This document shows positions 41,445 to 54,320 of a DNA stretch of 64,000 nt, piece after piece; the first letter of the stretch is position 1; each line of letters begins with the position of its first letter. Both the position numbers and the translations under genes were made by a program. The notes under the pieces are model-generated. The model did no database searches. It was not told the DNA's origin and saw nothing but the letters and a program-made list of their open reading frames with translations. Source of the DNA: Patiria pectinifera (taxonomy: Eukaryota > Echinodermata > Asteroidea > Valvatida > Asterinidae); the NCBI GenBank assembly GCA_029964075.1, contig CM057134.1, forward strand, positions 22,360,905-22,424,904, written 5' to 3'.

Positions 41445-42939
41445 CTGTGCATATGAAAAACACTATTCAAAACACTGTAGACAAGTTATGTAAATTTTAA
41501 AATGCCATGCACAGACATTAGATAACCCAGGATGTCATATTCATATCGCTATGTGAGGATGCATGAACAGAAAGATAGGGCTTCATGACCACTTGAGAGA
41601 GAGAGAGAGGGGGAGAGAGAGCTCTGTGGGAGGGGGACACTGCAGTGCACACAGTCATTTTTTGCTATGCTTTCAAGGATCGGCTTTGTGTTTTCCTTTG
41701 TTCCCTTATCTAAACCTTTCCCATAGACTAAGCGCCCAGACCCAGACCGGCATTCGAGGACAAAGGGACCTTCAATCGAGACCACAAAAGAACCTTTGTG
41801 CTCCCTTTGTGTGTGATCCTCAGTGGTAAAGCCTTGTAAGAGCACCCAGGTTTGCAAGTGTATGGCGTGAAGTACACACGATAAATTCAATATGGATGTG
41901 CACAAACCAATGCATAGAGTCCCACACTCGTCTTTGGAACTGTGGTAGGGCCCAGATTATCTTGTAAATTTTCAGTATGTTAAATAGTAGTAGCTCCTTG
42001 ACAAAAACAAAAACAATTAGTTTCAGTTTAGATGCCCCCCCCCCCCCGCTTACTTGGTAGTGTGTCTCGCTGCTTGTTTCCCCCATATATGCTGCCACAT
42101 GGTCAAGCCACAGTTTACATGTAGTTCTATCAGACCAGCAGAGACAAGTCTACAATAGTCATATACAATATTTTCTCCTAACTAGAGAGTCTTTTCCTGC
42201 TTGGATTTGTCTGCTTGTCAAGTCATTGGTGAGTTTTCTTTTGTATTATTGTCTTCCTTTAATTATGTATAATTATTTTTAAAACTTTATTTCACTTTTT
42301 CTTTTAACAGTTTGTGAGTTTATGCAGTTAGAATAAATTTGAATCTGGTCACTTAAAGCTTTGAAAACCTTCCAGTTTTGAAGTTTAGATGTGGTCTTTT
42401 TACCTTATTTTGGTGAAGACAAGTGTTTGACTTCTTTTATGTTAATAATAATAATAATAATAATAATCGGCATTTAAGAACGCTCATATTAGTTAACTAA
42501 ATCACAGCGCTTACAGTATTATTATTACCCCTGATCATTGGGCCAATTAAACATTCCAAATGAACGGTACTATTTAATTAACAAATAACACATACAAAAT
42601 TTGCATAGTATAGGGAAGACATTTTTATTTCAAAAAAATTCTTTATTTTATAATGTTTGGCCAATTGTGGTAATAAAAAGTTTGGGGTTTGCGACCTCAA
42701 ACTTTTTGGCCAGGTAGGTCTGGTTACCGTCAACAGAGAATTTGTTTTATCAACAGCTGTGCGTAATATAATGTGCAGCTGCATTGTGATTACTTTGTGA
42801 TGACTTATGACCAAATTTCAGCCAAGATCATACAAATTCTGCTTTTATCACACAGTAGTCAGTTACCTCACAAATCATCCACTGACTAAAATTCCTTGAT
42901 TGAGCTTGCTCAACAATCCTTACTTGAGTCACACAACTT
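41445..42939. other. BMS1 intron and unduplicated inner edge of the left arm
   Basis: Duplicated to about 41732 and unique after that. It includes a GA run (41588-41612), a C run (42036-42048) and a TAA microsatellite (42443-42467). No further BMS1 exon was recognised on the minus strand. Confidence 0.45.
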
Positions 42940-43646
42940 AAGGCCCTGCGCCCAGGTCATGCCTGGCAGTAAGGCCCTGCGCCCAGGTCATGCCTGGCAG
43001 TAAGGCCCTGCGCCCAGATCATGCCTGGCAGTAAGGCCCTGCGTCCGGGTCATGCCTGGCAGTAAGGCCCTGCGTCCGGGTCATGCCTGGCAGTAAGGCC
43101 CTGCGCCCAGATCATGCCTGGCAGTAAGGCCCTGCGCCCGGGTCATGCCTGGCAGTAAGGCCCTGCGTCCGGGTCATGCCTGGCAGTAAGGCCCTGCGCC
43201 CAGGTCATGCCTGGCAGTAAGGCCCTGTGCCCAGATCATGCCTGGCAGTAAGGCCCTGCGCCCAGATCATGCCTGGCAGTAAGGCCCTGCGCCCAGGTCA
43301 TGCCTGGCAGTAAGGCCCTGCGCCCGGGTCATGACTGGCAGTAAGGCCCTGCGCCCAGGTCATGCCTGGTAGTAAGGCCCTGCGCCCAGGTCATGCCTGG
43401 AAGTAAGGCCCTGCGCCAGGGTCATGTCTGGCAGTAAGGCCCTGCGCCCAGGTCATGCCTGGCAGTAAGGCCCTGCACCCGGGTCATGCCTGGCAGTAAG
43501 CCCCTGCGCCCGGGTCATGCCTGGCAGTAAGGCCCTGCGCCCTGGTCATGCCTGGCAGTAAGGCCCTGGCCCAGGTCATGCCTGGCAGTAAGGCCCTGCG
43601 CCCAGGTCACGCCTGGCAGTAAGTCCCTGCGCCCAGATCATGCCTG
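42940..43646 (+). repeat. 31-bp minisatellite, truncated by the gap
   Basis: About 23 head-to-tail units built on AAGGCCCTGCGCCCAGG then TCATGCCTGGCAGT, with C/T and A/G variants; one unit (near 43560) is 30 bases. G/C-rich. It runs into the N gap, so its true length is unknown. Confidence 0.95.
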
Positions 43647-44146
43647 NNNNNNNNNNNNNNNNNNNNNNNNNNNNNNNNNNNNNNNNNNNNNNNNNNNNNN
43701 NNNNNNNNNNNNNNNNNNNNNNNNNNNNNNNNNNNNNNNNNNNNNNNNNNNNNNNNNNNNNNNNNNNNNNNNNNNNNNNNNNNNNNNNNNNNNNNNNNNN
43801 NNNNNNNNNNNNNNNNNNNNNNNNNNNNNNNNNNNNNNNNNNNNNNNNNNNNNNNNNNNNNNNNNNNNNNNNNNNNNNNNNNNNNNNNNNNNNNNNNNNN
43901 NNNNNNNNNNNNNNNNNNNNNNNNNNNNNNNNNNNNNNNNNNNNNNNNNNNNNNNNNNNNNNNNNNNNNNNNNNNNNNNNNNNNNNNNNNNNNNNNNNNN
44001 NNNNNNNNNNNNNNNNNNNNNNNNNNNNNNNNNNNNNNNNNNNNNNNNNNNNNNNNNNNNNNNNNNNNNNNNNNNNNNNNNNNNNNNNNNNNNNNNNNNN
44101 NNNNNNNNNNNNNNNNNNNNNNNNNNNNNNNNNNNNNNNNNNNNNN
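43647..44146. other. Assembly gap of 500 N
   Basis: Exactly 500 unknown bases, a typical fixed-size scaffold gap. Minisatellite is at its left edge and the duplicated BMS1 intron at its right edge. Confidence 0.99.
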
Positions 44147-44438
44147 TGCACTTAGTCTATGGGAAAGGTTTAGATAAGGGAACAAAGGAAAACACAAAGC
44201 CGATCCTCGAAAGCATAGCAAAAAATGACTGTGTGCACTGCAGTGTCCCCCTCCCACAGAGCTCTCTCTCCCCCTCTCTCTCTCTCTCAAGAGGTCATGA
44301 AGCCCTATCTTTCTGTTTATGCATCCTCACATAGGGATATGAGTATGACATCCTGGGTTATCTAATGTCTGTGCATGGCATTTTAAAATTTACATAACTT
44401 GTCTACAGTGTTTTGAATAGTGTTTTTCATATGCACAG

Positions 44439-44537
44439 GTGGTATCATTAATGCATCAACTGAGTGCATTATACAAGGAGAGACAACGCAAAGACAGGCA
44501 GACCATGGTACAGAGAGTCAATACTCACAGACTGAAG
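44439..44537 (+). CDS. BMS1: BMS1 penultimate coding exon (right copy)
   Basis: Same 33 codons as the left copy. Acceptor CATATGCACAG, donor GTCAGC. It lies 292 bases from the gap edge, so upstream exons are missing from this arm. Confidence 0.78.
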
Positions 44538-44997
44538 GTCAGCATCATGTCAATTCCTAAAGTGTTTTATACAGAGACATGCTGTAATCCATTCCTCAAA
44601 AGTTGGACAAAAAAGGCTCCCTAATGCTTCAAAGTCTACGCATTTACAGTGGGTACACCAGTACATTGCAAAGTTATTTAGTGTCCAGAGGCCAATTCCA
44701 TAGAACTATTGAGCACAGAAATGCTCAGTAAAAGCAGTTTGCCCGTCCAATAATCCTGCAATGTGCATTACCTGTAGTGGGTTTGCTACCTACATTTGCT
44801 TTGCAATATATTCTGCTTCCAAGTTCTGTGAAATTGAGCTCTATGAAAATGTGTTGTCATAAATCTATTGTTTGCTCCCAGTATTCAATCACAAGGGCAA
44901 CACATGTCCTTGACATTTTCATGCATTTTTTTAGAGGATCCTTGACTCCTCAAAGTTCAGTGGGGTTATTCAGAACTACCTATTCCCTCTGTTACAG

Positions 44998-45111
44998 ATG
45001 AATGTGATTGAAAAACAGAGGGACAAGCGACAGAAGGAGGCAAAGCAGGAGTTGTACCGGGCGCTAGGCAAGATGCAGAAGAGGAAAGAGAGAGGGAAGA
45101 AACAAGACTAG
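44998..45111 (+). CDS. BMS1: BMS1 last coding exon (right copy)
   Basis: Acceptor CTGTTACAG, stop TAG at 45109-45111, identical protein to the left copy. AATAAA at 45480-45485 is the likely poly(A) signal. Confidence 0.78.
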   Translation: MNVIEKQRDKRQKEAKQELYRALGKMQKRKERGKKQD

Positions 45112-45114
45112 GAA

Positions 45115-45219
45115 CTAGACATCATCCATCTCAGACATCATCCATATTAGACATCATCCATCTCAGACATCATCCATATTAGACATCATCCATCTCAGAC
45201 ATCATCCATATTAGACATC
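45115..45219 (+). repeat. 16/32-bp tandem repeat in BMS1 3' untranslated region (right copy)
   Basis: Complement of the left-arm array: CATCATCCATCTCAGA alternating with CATCATCCATATTAGA. Confidence 0.88.
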
Positions 45220-46190
45220 CAGAGACAAACTGGAACAAATACAGACAGACAGGATCAACCTCACTCCCAAGAGAAAGTCACAGCCATGGAGAAGTAGTAT
45301 TTGGCTGTAGTTTGCATCAACCTTTTACTCAGGGCTGTGATGTCACTGAAGGAAAGGTGGTATGGAGAATCTTGAAATATACGTTCATCCAGCTTATCTG
45401 TGCCTTCAACAACACACGAACATTTGAAAATGTGTACTGTTCTTTTCACACGCGATCATATTCTATAAGAATGTGTTTTAATAAATGAACATGATCCTAT
45501 TGGTTCTACACAGGATTTTAATTAAAAAGCATACAAATAGCATAAACATACAAACTACATGATGGTTACTACAGTGAAATATATCAAATTAGGTTTTGCC
45601 CTTCTTATGAAGGGCAAATTCCATCTTATGAGTGAAATATATAATGATCAAACATGAACAAAGCCCACTCATACAGTAGCAATAATTAGCACCAATTTGC
45701 ATGTCAAAAAGTAACAAGTTTTAATAGAACTATTGAAGAAAAAAAACAATTTTAATCTGCTTACACTTTAATGTTAATGGTTAGAAACATTGGATGTTAA
45801 TTTGTGTCCCTTTAGTCCAGTATGAAGGATTTAAATTTATTTACAAGTAATTGCTGTGACAGAAAATTAGTTACAATGCATTTTCTTTTTGAGCTAAGAC
45901 GGCATTAAAACAGAACATGCATGTACATGTATATAATCTTGAACCCTTACATAATTTGTGCTGAATTAACTTCATCTCACAAGTTTCAGATTTTATTAAA
46001 ATCCATTTCATGGATGAATCATAAATCAAATCCTGAGGAAGGTCATACTAATACTGTTATTACAGTTCATTTGAATAGACTAGCAAGTTGACACGGCATC
46101 CGCTAGCTGGGTGGAGTCGTGAAGTGAAAACTTGAGAGATTTATGAACATGATGCATTATCATCGTAAAACATGGCAGTGGCCCTACTAA

Positions 46191-46850
46191 GGCCCCCAAA
46201 ACAGTCTTCGGTCAAAAGTGGTGCAACGACGCGGCTTTTTTTTTTTTCTACTTTTTTTTCTCCAAATGTCGGCTGATGTTGCAGATGACGCTTGGATCCC
46301 CTTAAAACTCTCGAAAATATCCTGCAGAGTGGAGTTTGAGGTGACCTCAGTAAGGCCATAAGGCTGGAGAATTCTGCACCCACTTACGATCTTGACCAAC
46401 ATGAACATTCTCCGGGAAATTTGGATTGTCAAGACAAAAACCAGGGAAAATGGTAACGTCATGCGTGTGCTGCCACGCTGGTCATTAGTCTGCTCCCTTA
46501 CATATTGCGCTAATTAAAAAGCGTTTACAGGTTCCATATATACGACCATCGCTCCCTCAGTCTGGCTTCCAGAGGCACAATTACAAAATGACAACACTTT
46601 GTGTAAATGGTGCCTGACTAAATTTAGTGCAAAATAATTATATGGGAGCCCAGAGAGGCCACATAAAGGCCACATACTCAATCGTAACCCCATCTAAAAC
46701 ACTTTAAAATTGTGCAGCAGCAGGATTCCAGTCAAGTTTGGCGGTTTTGAGACGTCATCTTACATTGAAATAATAACTTTTTAATTTTGCTGACGCGCAT
46801 GGCTACGGCGATGCGTGCACAGACCAGAAACCGGAGACTTTTTTTTTCGG
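46191..46850. mobile_element. AAAGTCTCCGGTTTCTGG-type element (right copy)
   Basis: Mirror of 39036-39696 with point differences and a longer T tract. Confidence 0.68.
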
Positions 46851-47830
46851 CGTAATGATCAGTGCACCCTCAATTGACGTATTTATGAGAAGGGTTCTTG
46901 TACGAATTTGTACGCTCGACAGTTATATACATGTACTAATCTACTACTTTGACTTCAATTTGTATGTTGACCCCAAGTGAGCGTGATAAACCTTGGTCAA
47001 GCGATTTTGCCACATTTTTCATCATCGTTATGTTTTGTGTACTAGTGATACCATTTTGGAGTGTTTTCATAGAGATAATGTTGTAATATTCAACTACATG
47101 TATTCTAAGTCTGAGAGAAACAAATTTGCCATAAGAGCAATTTTCACTTCAGAGGACAGTGAAATCGGAGCACACACCATTTAAGGACCTGCATACACTG
47201 CTTAGGCTTTTTACAACAAAAACGTTGACAATAAGACATCAGACAGACAGTGTCGGATCACTATAATATATTAATATGATATTCACTGGACTAGAAACTA
47301 GGTGACTTAGAAAAACTTGGTAACTCTGGTATTGACCTGCATGGCAATCAAGCAGTGATTTAAACCTCATGTACAAAAAGCATTGGTTAAAACCTTTTTA
47401 TTGTAGTCAAGACAACAAAAAGCCTCTCTTTTTAATTACAAGCACGCAAATACTGTATATAATAATAAAATAATAATAATGAGACACTGGCCATTTGAAA
47501 AGATGTATATGTACATGTATGTGTAACTAAGCACCATATTGTTTGGACAATGGAAACAATTGTCAGTTTATGTAATTAAAAGGTTTTGGAAAGCGTGTGG
47601 ACCAATTTCTACCATATGAAGGTATATTTAATGCATCAGAATTGACAGTTAAAATTAACAAGTTTATAGCACTGTTAGAAACTGGGTTTTTTTTACATGT
47701 GCCTTTGAAACCTTGGGTATCATAGGCTAATCACTTTTTGGTTTTATTAAAGGAAAATCTAAACTTAATAAGATACGTTTAATGATTCATTGTTGAACGC
47801 ATATTTTAAAATGAGACAAGATATACTTAA
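46851..47830. other. Right-arm spacer: no gene seen
   Basis: Mirror of 38054-39035. Nothing additional found on this copy. Confidence 0.35.
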
Positions 47831-48337
47831 AGGGGCACTAGGTCCTGAAAATGTTATGTTTTGGATTGTTTACTTAGCCCATTTCAAACATCTGGTTGAA
47901 AGGAAACCAACCTAATGTCTTACCGTTCCCGAGAAAAGAAAAGAAAAAAACGCTTGTTTACATCGGACATGACGGAGTACCAATACGTTTTTCGTGTCGT
48001 TCTCATGTACGCTATACACGTATGTCTCGGGAACACCGCGCAGTGACCAATCACGAAAAATTGTGGTTTCTTCAACGTCCGCAAAAGGCGAACACTTTAC
48101 GCGTACGAATGAAATCACAACTAGCATCCAGACAGCTCGAATTTATGGGGTCGCAAAAGTGGACCCCGAAATTCGTTCTCGCACGCATAATACAGGAATA
48201 ACACAAAAACGCCCAGTTTTGAAAGGATAGTTGTGTGGATGTTTATATCCTACTTTTAAAAGTTATTTCAGATTATCATCATCTCGTGCAAACGCGTTTT
48301 GTAGCCCAATTGGGCTGTTCCAGGACCTAGTGTCCCT
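47831..48337. mobile_element. TTAA-target miniature transposon (right copy)
   Basis: Mirror of 37541-38053, flanked by TTAA (47827-47830, 48338-48341). A few bases shorter, including a short deletion in the CACATTGGTG stretch. Confidence 0.85.
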
Positions 48338-49148
48338 TTAAGGGAACACGTATTTGGTGTTGCAGCATGCATGTTACAGCAAAGAAATTCAAATTTTCCA
48401 AGCCCAAAACCCTATACAATATGCACAACTGACAGTTTGTACTTTGTAGAGATATTTTTGACATAGAATAAAATCAACATAAATTGTAAAAGACACTCGT
48501 TCTACATTAATAAAGGACAAAAGATGTCGGCATAACATTACAATATTTGTTTACTATGAACTACAACATTTGATACATGTACTACTAGTCTAAAGAGTGC
48601 ACAATTACTCATTATATTGTTACAAAGTACAGTAAGGGTCATTTTTTCACTAAAAATCTATCGGGCTTAATTAGTCATATGTTAACAAATTACTAAAAAA
48701 TGATGACACTTGATGTACAAATATATACATGCAACAAATTCAGTATTTTCAGCATCCATTCTAAGCGGCGCTGTACATGGCAAGTTTGATCAATTAAAAA
48801 GGTATGAGACAACAATCTCTTGAGCTAACACCCCGACTGCACGGACGTATAAGCTGGACAAAGATAAATCAATGAATCTATAGTCCCTGAAAACCCTCAA
48901 TTGGACTGACTGTTACATTTCCGTGACGATCGACGTCCACAAACCCAACTCTTAACCCATTCCCTCCCCCGAAAAAAAAGGCACAAAAAGAAGATTGGAT
49001 TGCCCCGTTTTGTAACTCTTTGTATTGGCAGAATTTTTACCATCTGAGCATCATAAACTGTGACATTTCATTCCTCCAAACTACAATATAAAAAGACTTT
49101 ATCCTGATTTACATGAATGCTCTGGAATATGACTTTGAGGGATTCAAC

Positions 49149-51988
49149 CTACTCATCTTCAGAAAACCTCTCCACTTTGATTTGGTTGAGAGGAGTGATA
49201 GGATAAAGACCCACAGGACTATCAGGAGCTCCATCGTCTATAGAAGTCAACTTATGAACCTGCTCATGCTCATCCACAATGGTGCTTTGGTCAGAGTCAT
49301 TGTCCTGGAATTCATCAGGATACATACCAAGACTCTTACGGTACATATTCAGGCGTGTACTTGATTTACTGCTGGAGGTTTGCTTAATGAAATGATTGGG
49401 GAATGAAATTGTCTCCAAACTGGGATCTTTATCGCTGTCTAGTTGAGTTTGACTGCCTGGGATGGAGTCGGTGCATGGCGGTATTATACCACACAGGTCA
49501 GCGAGACTTGAAGATGATGCAGCAAAGGACATGACATCCTTGCTAAGGTGTTGCAGGGTGTGCTTCCTGAGTGACTTCATGAACTTGAAGCCCTTGTTGC
49601 AGACAGGACAGCAGAAGGACTGGTCAGAGTGGACCCGTTGGTGGCGGTGCAAGGCACTGCTGTTCTTGAAGCATTTGGGGCAGTTTTGGCACTGGAAGGG
49701 TCTCTCCTCACTGTGGGTCTTGACGTGAGTCTCCAGCTGGTCTTTGAAATTGAATTTCTTGTTGCAGATCTCGCAGCCAAACTCTCGCCGATTCTCGTGC
49801 TCCCGCAAGTGTCTCTTCAACCGGCAAGCCTCAGTGAAGCTCTTGTCGCACATGTTGCACTTGTGTGGGCGCACCTCCAGGTGTATGCTCTGATGGATCC
49901 GCAGGCGGTACCTGTCAACAAAATCACGGCCGCAAATATCACAGATGTGGGGCCGAAGACCAATGTGCCAGCGTTCGTGCTTTCGAAGGGCCGAGAGCTG
50001 CTTGAAAGCCTTCTCACACTGCTGGCACTTGTAGGCACGCTCATCACTATGCGACCGACGGTGCTTTTTTAGTGCGTCGCTCACTCGGAAGGTTTTGTCG
50101 CACTGCTCGCACTTGAATGGACGCACTCCAGTGTGGATTCGCATGTGGCATTTGAGTGTGTTGCGTTCTTTGAAACTCTTCCCACAAATAAGGCAGGGAT
50201 AGGGCCGCTCATCTGAGTGTGTTCTCATGTGACTCTCCAGTCCTTTCTTGCTGGAGTATGCTTTCTCACACAACTCGCACTGAAACGGAAGTTCCCCCGT
50301 GTGAACTCTTTCGTGTACTTTCCTCTTTACATTCCGGGGGAAAACTCTGTCACAGTACCTGCAGGGAAAAGGTTTCTCAACCCTCTTGAATACTGGCTTG
50401 ACTCCTGTGTGAGTGCTCTCATGCCGGGCATGCGCTTGTACTGTTCTGAACTTCAGAGGGCAGTACTGGCAGGCAAAGTCACCAACAAAATGTTTCTGGA
50501 TGTGTGTAGTGAGTGTTGACTTCTGTTTGTAGCACTTTTGACAGTACTCGCACTGGAATGGTCGTTCATTTGTGTGCGTTTTCACATGCCTTAGTAAATC
50601 TCGCGGCAGTGCAAAATTTTTCCCGCAGACCGGACAAGGCAGCTTTTTGTCATGGGTTTTCATATGGGTGGTCATGGCACTCCTGACTTTAAACTTCTTG
50701 TCGCAAAACTCGCATTTGTGCAGCCACTCAGTATTGTGGCGCTGCTGTTTGTGCCGTGTTCTCATGTAGTTTGTACGAAACGCTTTGGGGCATTCGTCGC
50801 AAGGGTATGGACATTCCCCAGTATGGGCACGCTCATGGACGATGCGTGCAGTGCTTGAACCAAACATTCTACCACAGTAACGGCATGTGTGGTTAGCATG
50901 CGATCGCTCATGCATCTTCATCTTGTGAATCTCCTTGAATGACCGATTGCAGACAGAACAGACAAAAGGCCCACGGCCCTTAATCATTGTTAAGATATCC
51001 TGAACTCCAATGCACAATTCCTTACACATATCTTTCCCTTTTACCCTCCGATAAAGCTTTACATGTCTTCTCTTGTGCTTGATAAAGTGGTGAAGATCCC
51101 TGAACCTCCATCCGCAATATAGACAGAAAAATTGTCGATTCGGCAGGAGCTTTTCTACCCTCTCAACCAATGCTTTACACTTCTCTTTCAGGAAGGCGGA
51201 CGTTAGCACCATTTTACCATAATAAGGCTTCATCTCCTGGGCTTGACTATCCATCTTACTGGTCCCTTCAGCTATGGTTGTATCTTTTGAATTTGTCAAT
51301 GTCTCAGACATGCCAACTTGTAAATCTTTCCCAGCATCAACTCCTGCTCTTGGTGGACTCAGACTGGACGCAGTTGATAGTAAATCAACAAGAGATGGAC
51401 CCGGCTTCCTGCTACCATCACTAGGACTGCTACTAGAGTCATTTCCTTCGGCAATGCAATCCCTTCCAGCATCCATGCCTGGTCTGGAATTCTTTTTCCC
51501 TGTGGGGTCTTTCTCCAAACTGTATGGCAACGATGACAACTCTCTGCCTCCTACAATACCACGTGGCAGATCGGATCTGCTTTCTCCAACAAAGCTAGGT
51601 TCACTACTAGTCTCTGAGCATTCCCTTTTGTAAGGAAATTTAGACTGTGTTTCATTTTGATATACTTTTTTGCTAACACCACAGCTTGATGTGCTGTCAG
51701 ATGAGCTGGTGCTACCAGAGGCCAAACAAGTTGGCATGGTTTTGAAATTTAAAGTGGGGGTGCTGGCTGAGCTGAAGTCTCCACCTGTCCCCACCTTGAG
51801 CTTCTGTCGCAACTTGTCAATCTTGCTGTTGAGAGCAAGCCTTTTGGTGGCTGCTGTGACTGGTGATATGGTTGTCTTAGCTGGTTGGATTGTTTTCTTT
51901 CTGGGTACCTCTTTGTGGACGTAACGCACAGCAGGGAGAGTTTGGCTCAGGTGCACGCAACGGCACACAGTGCACATGTGGGACTGAT
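49149..51988 (-). CDS. PRDM-like exon 3 (linker and zinc fingers), right copy
   Basis: Acceptor TATATTTCAG, stop TAG at 49149-49151. Unbroken frame through all 18 fingers. It differs from the left copy by seven residues, including Lys for Met at helix position +6 of finger 12. Confidence 0.92.
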
Positions 51989-54317
51989 CTGAAATATACC
52001 AGTAGGAAAAAGACACTAGATGAGGAGTGCTTGACCACTTCAAAAGATATATATATATGTTGATAATGCCGATGCATGTTTGATTCCATTTCAGAGATTT
52101 TTCACAGTACGTTTTCAATCATTCTCACCTCTGGTTTACTCAATATTGTACTCAGCATCAAAAACTCATCTCTAGAAAAAACGCTGTTATAAAAACAAAT
52201 AGGGAACACCTTTTCCAAATGAGCTTTTCTACATGTACACCACATGTTAAAAAAACTTTGTCCAAATCAAAAATTATAAGAATACTGCAAGTGATACTTG
52301 CGCCATCCCCCTGGCATGCTGGCAGGTTTTTATCAAGTCAGTATCCCTAACCAAAATGGAAGATTTCTATTGTTTTAGCAATAGTGACCTTGACCTTTGA
52401 CCTTTTCAGCCCCAAAATCAATAGGCTTGCTAAGACTACCAACAGCAAACCACAAACCAAATTCAAAGTTCCTAAGTAAAGTATTTCTCAAGCATTCGTG
52501 CTGACAATATTTCCAACGTTTTAGCAATAGTGACATTGACCTTTGACCTGTCAGCCCCACAGTAAAAGGCTTCTTAAGACTACCAAGAACAACCCACAAA
52601 CCAAATTTCAAGTTCCTAAGTAAAGTATTTCTGAAGTTACCACCTTGAAAAGATTTCTATTGTTTTAGCAATAAGTTATCGTGCTGACAAGAGTTAACCT
52701 AACCAAAACATAACACACACACAGACATTCCCGCAGACTAGCACGTTTGTTTACAGTGTAAATCAAGGATTTTTTTTGTTCCTCTTCCCTTTTTCTTTGT
52801 TGGTACTAAAGTTTTTTGCAACAGCTCTCATTGGTTTTGTACACCTTTTCCAGCCGAGTCATCCTCGATTTGGTTTCTGTACTGATTCAGCGATGATTTT
52901 GCACGTGTGTGTCCTTGATTTACACCATAAACAAACGCATACACACACAGAAGGAATAGGTTATCGCAGTATCCCCCTCTGATTTACAGCCAGGGCGATT
53001 AAAAGGATTTTCCCCATGAATATCATTTCTATGTAAATTGTTTCCTATTTTTGGAAGTCCAAACATTTGGCTTCTTCTCTCACCTCCTAAGCCACTGAGG
53101 CCTTCTTCTAACTTAAAGTGCTGTAGGCAGACATGAAGCTCCTTCCCAGGGTTGATGGTAGCAAAGCTGTGGTAGTAGATGGCACCTCGGTGCTGATAGG
53201 CTAAGAGGTTGACATCAGGTCCAGGATCTTTGGAACAGCGGACATAACGCATCCAGTTTGCTATTTCATCATTGCTGTCATCTATGTAATGACAGAGTTT
53301 GCCACTGCAGTGTAACTGTAGAAGAAATTTATATTACTTAAGACAGGATTCAAAAGTTCAAGAAGTATTTTACATGTCATATTTTTTCAAATCTTCTTTT
53401 ATCTATGCCTGGAAATTCCAGGGGCCTGACAGCTAATCAAATGTGATCAAAAATGCAGAAACAGGTTCTAAGACTTTGCAGATAACCATTTTAAGTTCTC
53501 ACATAGTGGACTTTCAAGAGTTACATCAGAGGATGTTCATTGCAAGGCTTGACTCCTGCTTCTGGGTGCAGCAATAGCTCCATGCTGCTGGGAGCAGGGA
53601 ATCAGTACATACTTCTAGACCCAGGAGAGTATGTGTTTCCGACAGTGTAAGAACACAGATTTATGAACAGAAGCATCCCATCTCAACAACTTATCAACCA
53701 ACTATAAATTTACATATACGGAGGGCCACAATTAGACTTTCAATAGCTGTAACAATTGCAGGACCTACTGAAAGAAAGAACCAACTACAAGTTTGTGTCT
53801 CAGCCATCTGAGGCACACATCTGTAATGGAGTCGATGAAAAGTCTATCACACCTCAAATAGCAAGTCAATTCACAAGTCAGGCCACAAGTGACAGGGGAC
53901 AAGCACTAACAATTCAATGCATTGGACATATGTCATGAATTCAAAGGCGTATAGAAAACATGAGTCTGGATGACTTGTAATGACTTTTATTAAACTCAAA
54001 TACAACTCTTGTCTGAGGCATTGGTTATAGCTAATTACCTCCCACATCTCTTTGTTTTTAACCCCGCCCGCAGAAGGAAGAACCACCGAGCCCTCATACG
54101 GGCCAAACCACAGGCCAGCCTGGAACTCTTGGGACGTGAAGATGCCCTTCCTCATTGTCATGCTTGCCCCATCCTCATCTCTGTCCATCCACACACAGTA
54201 TCTCAGCCCTTGAGGAAGGCTTTGTAGGAGCCTGTCTTGGGCTGATCTTACTATGGGATTGTTGGGTACTATTAGTGTGTCCTCCCTCTGCAGGGGGGGT
54301 GCATTACTGGTATCCAT
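49149..54317 (-). CDS. PRDM-type PR-domain protein with 18 C2H2 zinc fingers (right copy, intact)
   Basis: Exons 54317-54039, 53315-53084 and 51988-49149 join in one frame of 1116 residues with GT-AG introns. Residues 1-170 are a PR/SET domain (GLWFGPYEG, NWMRYVRCSKDP, NLLAYQHRGAIYYHSF). A Cys/His-rich piece (CTVCRC, about 176-183) and a Ser-rich linker follow. Eighteen C2H2 fingers run from about 457 to 984, most later ones with TGERP-like linkers. IKVE (Lys1108) before an acidic end is a SUMO-consensus site. PRDM proteins bind DNA through their fingers in the nucleus and some methylate histone H3. Here the WYG-Tyr stretch of active PR domains is replaced by HVCLQHF, so activity is doubtful. 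Fingers differ from each other and there is no KRAB or SSXRD domain in these exons, unlike PRDM9. I cannot name the ortholog. Confidence 0.9.
52362..52700 (-). repeat. ~165-bp tandem repeat with AGGTCA motifs (right copy)
   Basis: Mirror of 33177-33512. The AGGTCA triplet (complement 52385-52403) is unchanged. Confidence 0.85.
53084..53315 (-). CDS. PRDM-like exon 2, right copy
   Basis: 232 bases, same splice sites as the left copy and identical protein. Second half of the PR domain. Confidence 0.9.
54039..54317 (-). CDS. PRDM-like exon 1, right copy
   Basis: 93 codons from the ATG at 54317 to a GTAATT donor. One residue differs from the left copy (APPLQ against APSLQ). Confidence 0.85.
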
Positions 54318-54320
54318 CAC

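Larger units (their letters stand above)
22176..41732. repeat. Left arm of a ~20-kb inverted duplication
   Basis: Base 22176 pairs with the window end (64000) and about 41732 with 44147. The arms match colinearly on opposite strands through three genes and their transposons, with scattered substitutions and indels. As the match is still running at 64000, the true outer limit may lie beyond the window. Confidence 0.95.

Noticed and set aside
42940..43646. CRISPR-like regular repeat array
   Set aside because: The 31-bp units are directly adjacent with no unique spacers and the context is animal nuclear DNA. It is a minisatellite.
43576..44290. Long open frames across the gap
   Set aside because: They consist almost entirely of N and carry no information.
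49149..54317. Identification as PRDM9, the recombination-hotspot protein
   Set aside because: Fingers are diverse instead of near-identical minisatellite units, the catalytic Tyr stretch is missing, and no KRAB or SSXRD segment was found.
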